Shown in pieces: positions 45,986 to 50,591 of a DNA stretch of 50,591 nt. The stretch spans positions 1 to 50,591 of the forward strand of contig JAJYJC010000006.1 in NCBI GenBank assembly GCA_021796415.1, in the 5' to 3' direction. Origin of the DNA: a bacterium (GTDB lineage: Bacteria; Patescibacteriota; CPR2; UBA1875; JAJYID01). The notes beneath the pieces are model-generated. The model did no database searches and was not told where the DNA came from. It saw only the letters and a list, made by a program, of their open reading frames with translations. Both the position numbers and the translations under genes were made by a program. Numbering within the stretch: position 1 is the first letter of the stretch; each line of letters begins with the position of its first letter.

Positions 45986-45991
45986 ATTATA
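45986..45991 (-). promoter_or_regulatory. -10 box of recJ, leaderless start
   Basis: TATAAT, six bases, ATG at 45979. No Shine-Dalgarno and a weak -35. Confidence 0.65.
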
Positions 45992-46016
45992 AGCCATTTG
46001 GAACATAAGAAATACC

Positions 46017-46045
46017 TTGACATTCTGAATGTTTTGTGGTATTAT
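46017..46045 (+). promoter_or_regulatory. Promoter of the zinc-ribbon orphan
   Basis: TTGACA (46017-46022), 17 bp, TATTAT (46040-46045). Confidence 0.85.
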
Positions 46046-46083
46046 CTCGACAGCACATTGTAAAACAACTGAAGGGAGATCTT

Positions 46084-46488
46084 ATGACAACAAATCTTGT
46101 TCCGTATGACATTCCCTTCAGGATTGAGGGAAAGCCCGGAAAAATTCTGAAGGGCATACTGTGCATCGAGGGTCTGGTGCGAGCAGCCCAAACATGCGCG
46201 CCAGAATTTCAACAAGCGGCAAGGAGACGAGCCACCCAAAGTCTTCTCGAGGACAAGAAAAACCGAAAAAAGTTTCCACCCAAAGCCGCAGAAATACTGC
46301 TGAGGGCAAGCAAAAGAACAATCAAAGAATCCTCTCGGCAAGTTTCGGGGTTTATCGATTGGGACGGCGTAAAAAAATCCGCCTCTTACATACCTGGTAC
46401 CTGTCCCAAATGCGAGTTTCAACATCCCTCCTGGGAAAGGGGATCGAGCTTTAAATGCCCCCGATGTGGGGAGATGATCTCCGGCTAA
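46084..46488 (+). CDS. Orphan protein with a C-terminal zinc ribbon
   Basis: A 134-aa protein starting MTTNLVPYD with GGGAG before the ATG. The N-terminal two thirds are basic and helical (FQQAARRRATQSLLEDKKNRKK, AAEILLRASKRTIKESS); the C-terminus is a zinc ribbon CPKCEFQHPSWERGSSFKCPRC. Nucleic-acid binding is plausible from the charge and ribbon, but no family is recognised. The track's first 16 residues lie in the promoter region. First gene of the island between recJ and secF. Confidence 0.72.
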   Translation: MTTNLVPYDIPFRIEGKPGKILKGILCIEGLVRAAQTCAPEFQQAARRRATQSLLEDKKNRKKFPPKAAEILLRASKRTIKESSRQVSGFIDWDGVKKSASYIPGTCPKCEFQHPSWERGSSFKCPRCGEMISG

Positions 46489-46504
46489 TCCCCGACGAAT
46501 TTTG

Positions 46505-46532
46505 GCCCCGGCGCGCGCCAGCGCGCCGGGGC
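46505..46532 (+). terminator. GC-rich terminator hairpin of the zinc-ribbon gene
   Basis: GCCCCGGCGCGC-gcca-GCGCGCCGGGGC: 12 perfect base pairs, then a short T-containing run. Confidence 0.8.
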
Positions 46533-46555
46533 TTCTGCATCTCCTAAAAATTTTA

Positions 46556-46583
46556 TTTACAAAATCTGATTTTTAGATATAAT
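46556..46583 (+). promoter_or_regulatory. Promoter of the 46642-47256 pair
   Basis: TTTACA (46556-46561), 16 bp, TATAAT (46578-46583). Confidence 0.75.
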
Positions 46584-46641
46584 CAAAAATGCACTCTGGA
46601 AAAATTTTTCCCAATTTTGGGATTAGATGGAGGTTGTACAT

Positions 46642-46917
46642 ATGAAAAAGGAACAGATAAACCTGCGTGCCATGACTAGTGAAGGCTATCAGGAATGTGT
46701 TGTCACTATGACGTCAAAACAACACACCATTCTTATAGCCATGAAAGGTCCCGCCAAAACCCGCGAGCTCATCCGGCTTTTTGAGAAGAAAACCGGCAAT
46801 GAAGTCCTACGCGAAGCCATCTTCTTCGAAGGTACCATTAGCGAAGTTCGGAGAAAAGAAGATGAAAGGTTTGTGCGTCTAAGCCGGCATTTGATGCAAG
46901 CATTCCAAACCAGCTAG
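46642..46917 (+). CDS. Small orphan protein, 91 aa
   Basis: Start ATG 46642 (MKKEQIN), eight bases after GGAGG. It has a beta/alpha pattern (YQECVVTMTSKQHTILIAM, then KTRELIRLFEKKTGNEVL) and a basic helical C-terminus (RRKEDERFVRLSRHLMQAF). No family recognised and no membrane segment. It is followed after nine bases by the next orphan, with a Shine-Dalgarno between, so the two are a bicistron. Confidence 0.65.
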   Translation: MKKEQINLRAMTSEGYQECVVTMTSKQHTILIAMKGPAKTRELIRLFEKKTGNEVLREAIFFEGTISEVRRKEDERFVRLSRHLMQAFQTS

Positions 46918-46926
46918 GGAGGAACT

Positions 46927-47256
46927 ATGCCTTGTGCCACGAGGGATGTGAAGTATTTCTTATGGCCGGATTATGTACGAGCTGTTGCAATCCCCCTTGC
47001 AACCATAGAGGAGTTTGAGGCTGGAAAAACTTTTCGATCGGCCAGAGAAATTCTCGAACTAGCAGTTGAGGGGTGCTCGAGCCACTTTGACTTTGGCACT
47101 CCCCGCATAATCATCCCCCGCCTTGTTTTTCTCAGGAAAAATGCCCGACTTTCTACGCATAAATTTCCACCGAAAATCAGGAATATCTTCGTTCCAACAT
47201 CAAACCCCGCCTTATCAGGGAAAACCTGCTGCCAGGCGGGTTTTCCTTTTGTTTAA
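46927..47256 (+). CDS. Orphan protein whose 3' end overlaps a terminator
   Basis: A 109-aa ORF starting MPCATRDVKYFLW with GGGAGG upstream. Its N-terminal 55 residues (WPDYVRAVAIPLATIEEFEA, REILELAVEGCSSHFDF) look like a folded small domain. The last dozen codons are the terminator hairpin itself and translate to a low-complexity tail (CCQAGFPFV). A frameshift that lost an earlier stop, or true translation into the hairpin, are both possible. No family recognised. Confidence 0.5.
   Translation: MPCATRDVKYFLWPDYVRAVAIPLATIEEFEAGKTFRSAREILELAVEGCSSHFDFGTPRIIIPRLVFLRKNARLSTHKFPPKIRNIFVPTSNPALSGKTCCQAGFPFV
47219..47250 (+). terminator. Terminator inside the end of the 46927 ORF
   Basis: GGAAAACC/GGTTTTCC stem with inner CCTG/CAGG pairing, followed by TTTTG. 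A wider CCCGCCT/AGGCGGG pairing is also possible. Confidence 0.75.
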
Positions 47257-47275
47257 GAATAAAAAAATTCAAGCC

Positions 47276-47304
47276 TTTACCGCTCAAAAATTCACATTTA
47301 TAAT
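47276..47304 (+). promoter_or_regulatory. Promoter of the 47357 orphan
   Basis: TTTACC (47276-47281), 17 bp, TATAAT (47299-47304). Confidence 0.8.
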
Positions 47305-47356
47305 CAACCCATAGCATCACCAAACCATTTTAGACCCAGAAAAGGGGGCATAAAAA

Positions 47357-47758
47357 ATGGCTAATATAGAAGTAGTGCATTGGGTCGTGTATCGAGGCAT
47401 TTTTTGGACCAAGGGTCCGATCTACTGCCGCCTCGACTCAAATGACCTAAAACTCCTCTTGAATAGTCGGAGCCTCCTGTGCCGAGAACTGGCAAAAGCG
47501 GAACCGAATCAGGATGCGGTAGACGGCCATGTAGGCGCTATGAGAATAGCGGCTCGCAATATTTACATTGCCGCCTTCGGCCGCAAACCACCCTTCTATT
47601 TTTATCCCGGAAGGATTATGGTTTCGGCCAATGCACCACCGACAAAGAACCGCCCCTTGAGACATGCGCTCATACGGCTCCTGCACCAGCCGCATCCGGC
47701 ACACTCTTCCATGGTGATGTCAGCCCCGCCTCCCGGCGGGGCTTCACCATTTATTTAG
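47357..47758 (+). CDS. Orphan protein overlapping the secF 3' end
   Basis: A 133-aa ORF starting MANIEVVHWVVYRGIFW with GGGGG upstream. The first 90 residues include YCRLDSNDLKLLLNSRSLL and AARNIYIAAFGRKPPFYFYPG. As in the gene before it, the 3' end runs through a terminator hairpin (APPPGGASPF is its translation), and the stop lies within the last codons of the convergent secF. No family recognised. The end may not be the biological one. Confidence 0.5.
   Translation: MANIEVVHWVVYRGIFWTKGPIYCRLDSNDLKLLLNSRSLLCRELAKAEPNQDAVDGHVGAMRIAARNIYIAAFGRKPPFYFYPGRIMVSANAPPTKNRPLRHALIRLLHQPHPAHSSMVMSAPPPGGASPFI
47724..47745. terminator. Hairpin between the 47357 orphan and secF
   Basis: GCCCCGCC-tccc-GGCGGGGC, followed on the plus strand by TTCACCATTTATTT. 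It can serve both convergent genes. Confidence 0.7.
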
Positions 47759-48635
47759 CCCTTTTATTCTTAAAATTCTGCCAGACCACAAGCATTGGCG
47801 AGGCATTGAATATCGATGAATATGTTCCGGTGGCGATACCGACGAGCAATGCCAAAACGAATATCTTCGTTGACTGGCCGCCCAAAAGATACAGCGTCAG
47901 AAGCACTAAAAATGTGAGAAATGAAGTATTTAATGATCTGGAGAATGTCTCGAGCACGCTTTGATTTGCCAGTTCTTCGAAATTGCTCGACCCCCGGCGA
48001 ATTAGATTCTCGCGTATTCTGTCAAAAACGACAATGGTGTCATGCACCGAGAAGCCGATAACGGTTAGCGCCGCCACCACAAACATGCTGTCAATTTCGA
48101 TATTCAGAAAATGCCCCAGAATAGAGAAAACGCCAAGCATTACAAGCACATCGTGCAAGAGCGCTATGATGGCGCACACCCCAAACTGCCATGAGCTGAC
48201 GGGCTTTGGCACTTTGCGGAAAGAATACGCCAAAAAAAGCACTATTAAAACCGATGCGGCAGCAATCAGTTCAAAAGCTTTAAATGTAATGTCGGCTGAC
48301 ACCGTCGGCCCCACCGTCTCAAAGCTCGTCTCTTTGACATGCAGCTGATTCTGCAGATCTTTCACAACCTTTCTATGTAAATCCTCTGAGATTTGTTTGC
48401 TCCGGATAGACAATGAGTCGCCGCCCAGCTTCTGGGTGACAGGATCCTGAACGCCGTCTTTTTTGACTATTTCTATTACTTTCTGGTCATTCTGTGTCCC
48501 CTGCACCTCTATGACCGATCCGCCGGTGAAATCAATCCCAAGGCGAAGGCCCCACAAAATCATCGAGATAACTCCAGGAATGATAATGGCAAGCGATATG
48601 CCAAACCAGATTTTTTTGTGCCCCATTATATTCAT
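47751..48635 (-). CDS. secF: Protein translocase subunit SecF
   Basis: A 294-aa RND-type membrane protein with six membrane segments and one external domain. GLRLGIDFTGGSVIEV is the first motif, IGFSVHDTIVVFDRIRENL the central one and RSLNTSFLTFLVLL the late one. With SecD it uses the proton gradient to pull proteins through SecYEG. It follows secD after a repeat element. Confidence 0.96.
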   Translation of the reverse strand: MNIMGHKKIWFGISLAIIIPGVISMILWGLRLGIDFTGGSVIEVQGTQNDQKVIEIVKKDGVQDPVTQKLGGDSLSIRSKQISEDLHRKVVKDLQNQLHVKETSFETVGPTVSADITFKAFELIAAASVLIVLFLAYSFRKVPKPVSSWQFGVCAIIALLHDVLVMLGVFSILGHFLNIEIDSMFVVAALTVIGFSVHDTIVVFDRIRENLIRRGSSNFEELANQSVLETFSRSLNTSFLTFLVLLTLYLLGGQSTKIFVLALLVGIATGTYSSIFNASPMLVVWQNFKNKRAK

Positions 48636-48738
48636 CTTTTTTCCCTTTTTCCCATCAAATCTTATCCCCTTATCTTACTATTACATTTTATTTCTCCGTC
48701 ATTCCTATTCATTTTCACGCCATTCCCGCACATTTCCC

Positions 48739-48806
48739 TGTCATTCCCGCATAGGCGGGAATCTATACAAATAAAATTCTGGATTCCTGCCTTCGCGGGA
48801 ATGACA
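48739..48806. repeat. Dispersed palindromic repeat, CCCGC type, between secD and secF
   Basis: TGTCATTCCCGCATAGGCGG ... CCTTCGCGGGAATGACA with degenerate CATTCCCGCA copies before it from 48697. Confidence 0.85.
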
Positions 48807-48822
48807 AAACGGATACCCACAT

Positions 48823-50127
48823 TCATTTGTCTGCCTCCTTTGGCGCGCCCAGATAAAGCGCCGATTTTGTAAATATCTTTCTCTTTACAACAATTCGCAG
48901 CAAAGTCCGCGAGACATTAACTGCCGTAAACATACTTGTCAAAACACCGATGATAAGAACTACCGCAAATCCTCGTATCATTCCGGATCCAAATGCGAAC
49001 AAGATCGTTGCGGTAATAATGGACGCCAGGTTTGAGTCGCGGATAGACGTCCAGGCCCGCTTGAATCCTACCTCTACGGCGCTTGCCAGGCTCTTGCCTG
49101 AGTGCAGCTCTTCTTTCATTCTCTCAAAGATAAGGACATTTGCATCGACCGCCATACCAATAGAGAGGATAAAGGCAGCCACGCCGGCAAGCGTTAACGT
49201 CACTCCAAAAACCTTAAATATCGCAAGGACAAATACGGAGTATAGGAGCAGGGCAATGTCTGCGATTACGCCCGGCAGGCGATAGTATAGCGCCATAAAG
49301 AGCATTACCAAAAGAACGCCCACAATGCCGGCAAAGAGGCTTTCCTTAATGGCCGTTTGCCCAAGAGTTGCTCCTACCGTTTGCTGCTGAATGACCGAGA
49401 TCGGCACCGGCAGGGCGCCGGCATTTAGCTGGATAGCTAAATTCTTTGCGTCTTTTAATGTAAATTGGCCGGATATAACAGCTTTGCCGCCGGCGATTTT
49501 CTCATTTACCTTTGGAGCCGATATTACCTGACCATCTAAGAATATGTAAATCGGTTTGCCGACATTTGCCGCTGTAGCAGCCTCGAATTTCTTCGCGCCG
49601 TCGCCATTGAATGTAATCGAAACTTCCGGCTGGTTCGTGTTCGGATCATACACCTGCGTTGCTTGGGATAAATCCTTTCCCGTGAGCCCGATGCTTTGCG
49701 GCTGGCCCGTCGGCCCCAGAGTTTTAAAATCCAGCTGGGCCGTTTTCCCTATCAAATCCATTGCTTCATTTACATCTGAAACGCCGGGAAGCTCCACAAC
49801 CAGCCTATTCTCCGAGCCAACCTTCGTCGTCTGGATAACCGGCTCTTTAACACCGAAGGCATTAATCCTGTTTTCGATAACCTTCTGCAGAGAGCTCATG
49901 GCGTCCGCCTGCTGATTTCCCGGAGTCTTTGACAAATCCGCCTTGTAGGTGATACTGGTTCCTCCCTGCAAATCCAAGCCCTGTTTTATAGAAAAATGCG
50001 GCGCTTTTACGTCAATCTTCCACGGCTTGTATTGAATTTTCAAACCGCCCGGCCAATCGATAACAACGGCAACCAAAAGCAGCGCCAAAATAAAAACAAC
50101 CTTTATCCAATTTCTGCGTTTCTTCAT
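48823..50127 (-). CDS. secD: Protein translocase subunit SecD
   Basis: A 434-aa SecD with six membrane segments. GLDLQGGTSITYK is the D1 motif, the P1 external domain spans about residues 60-235, and GMAVDANVLIFERMKEEL is the conserved TM4-TM5 motif. The start ATG 50127 (MKKRRNW) is preferred to the track's GTG. It works with SecF; no yajC is seen here. Confidence 0.96.
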   Translation of the reverse strand: MKKRRNWIKVVFILALLLVAVVIDWPGGLKIQYKPWKIDVKAPHFSIKQGLDLQGGTSITYKADLSKTPGNQQADAMSSLQKVIENRINAFGVKEPVIQTTKVGSENRLVVELPGVSDVNEAMDLIGKTAQLDFKTLGPTGQPQSIGLTGKDLSQATQVYDPNTNQPEVSITFNGDGAKKFEAATAANVGKPIYIFLDGQVISAPKVNEKIAGGKAVISGQFTLKDAKNLAIQLNAGALPVPISVIQQQTVGATLGQTAIKESLFAGIVGVLLVMLFMALYYRLPGVIADIALLLYSVFVLAIFKVFGVTLTLAGVAAFILSIGMAVDANVLIFERMKEELHSGKSLASAVEVGFKRAWTSIRDSNLASIITATILFAFGSGMIRGFAVVLIIGVLTSMFTAVNVSRTLLRIVVKRKIFTKSALYLGAPKEADK

Positions 50128-50168
50128 TAAATTCCAATCGCTTGCCCGCACTTTGAAATAGTGCGTGG

Positions 50169-50198
50169 GTCATTCTGGCCTGGCCAGAATCTAAATCC
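50169..50198. repeat. Partial dispersed repeat upstream of secD
   Basis: GTCATTCTGGCCTGGCCAGAAT, one half of the CTGGCC-type element. Confidence 0.65.
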
Positions 50199-50261
50199 AA
50201 ATAATTACTAAAAAATTGTAGCCTATTTAAGGATTTTAGTAAAGGAATCAGCCGAAAGAAA

Positions 50262-50290
50262 TTGCATAATGCCTTACAAAATGCGATAAT
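50262..50290 (+). promoter_or_regulatory. Promoter of the 44-aa gene
   Basis: TTGCAT (50262-50267), 17 bp, GATAAT (50285-50290). A six-base hairpin AGGGCC-tctt-GGCCCT (50312-50327), followed by TTGTATTTTT, lies in the leader. Confidence 0.65.
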
Positions 50291-50354
50291 ATTGCAGAAC
50301 ACACAAACCGGAGGGCCTCTTGGCCCTTGTATTTTTGACAAAGGAGTTGATCGT

Positions 50355-50489
50355 ATGCATGCATCCAATCCTTCACTGTACGAGTTGAGCTGGGATACCA
50401 AGAACACAGCCCTACTATTAAACATTCCCAAGGAAGTCGTAGAGAAGATAGTCAAGCCGTTGGAGGCTCTTCGCCGATTAGCGGGGTAA
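50355..50489 (+). CDS. Small orphan protein, 44 aa
   Basis: Start ATG 50355 (MHASNPSLYELSW) with AAAGGAG six bases upstream; the track's longer start lies in the promoter. Its C-terminal half (IPKEVVEKIVKPLEALRRL) is an amphipathic helix. It has its own promoter and a leader hairpin resembling a terminator. No family is recognised. The 100 bases after it show no clear gene before the window ends. Confidence 0.55.
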   Translation: MHASNPSLYELSWDTKNTALLLNIPKEVVEKIVKPLEALRRLAG

Positions 50490-50591
50490 AAACAAGGAAG
50501 AAATAACAAGAAACGGCAGAAAAGAAAGCATCATTTTCTTGATATAAATATCTATGTTTCTGAAACCGAAGGATGTTCTTTTAAGCATCTT

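Noticed and set aside
47479-47964. 161-aa plus-strand ORF
   Set aside because: Out of frame with the better-supported 47357 ORF and antisense to secF over half its length.
1-50591. tRNA or rRNA genes
   Set aside because: No GGTTCGAATCC-type T-loop with an acceptor stem and no rRNA-like sequence was noticed in either strand.

Overview
The window looks like a core segment of a small-genome bacterium of the Patescibacteria (Candidate Phyla Radiation, CPR) type. The evidence is the gene content (DUF5674, DUF5661, two-CW and DUF6580 proteins, bS21, a B12-dependent ribonucleotide reductase, a type-II-like IleRS, many short orphan proteins), very tight ATGA-coupled gene packing, and dispersed short palindromic repeats of the GTCATTCC... 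type. TGA is used normally as a stop, so the Gly-UGA lineages are unlikely. The lineage below phylum level cannot be fixed from the sequence. No rRNA, tRNA, CRISPR array, transposase or prophage was seen.

Layout. 0-8.4 kb: two orphans, a coupled Nudix-MBL-SDR-VOC operon, a cupin, small conserved CPR families, an orphan PurM-like enzyme, an Atl1-like protein and a FAD/Rieske oxidoreductase. 8.6-9.75 kb: a plus-strand operon of three small membrane proteins with a folded leader and a strong terminator. 10-21 kb: cell envelope and chromosome maintenance (DUF192, two-CW, HtrA, LytR-CpsA-Psr, signal peptidase I, SGNH hydrolase, Fic pair, ParB/ParA, bL21, a shortened EPSP-synthase-like protein, RodA). 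21-28.5 kb: IleRS, a novel protein with an SSB-like DDDIPF tail, a Nudix protein, YggU, YggT and VOC. 28.5-33.2 kb: nrdR-nrdJ-cobO-DUF4430-DUF6580, read here as a cobalamin capture, activation and use unit under NrdR. 33.4-39.3 kb: ftsA/ftsZ and the rpsU-yqeY-ybeY-adk-map run. 39.5-41 kb: a lysozyme-like secreted protein behind a MITE-like palindromic element, and an orphan. 41-50.1 kb: mtaB, hisS, recJ, secF, secD in conserved order, with an island of four plus-strand orphan genes between secF and recJ.

Two styles of gene start coexist. Many housekeeping genes on the minus strand have an extended -10 box (TGnTATAAT type) six bases before the ATG and no Shine-Dalgarno, which implies leaderless mRNAs. 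The orphan plus-strand units instead have full -35/-10 promoters with 16-17 bp spacing, leaders of variable length, strong Shine-Dalgarno sequences and GC-rich hairpin terminators, as expected for self-contained, possibly mobile cassettes.

Most notable: (i) the predicted B12 acquisition operon with an NrdR box inside its promoter; (ii) mtaB carrying four in-frame copies of intergenic palindromic repeats, resembling Rickettsia palindromic elements; (iii) an orphan protein ending in a mimic of the SSB C-terminal peptide, behind a promoter nearly identical to that of ileS and a leader terminator hairpin; (iv) an orphan, shortened EPSP-synthase-like enzyme coupled to rodA; (v) a VbhA-like small protein in front of a Fic AMPylase; (vi) several palindrome families with no assigned role. 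All functions are read from sequence motifs by eye; no database search was run.
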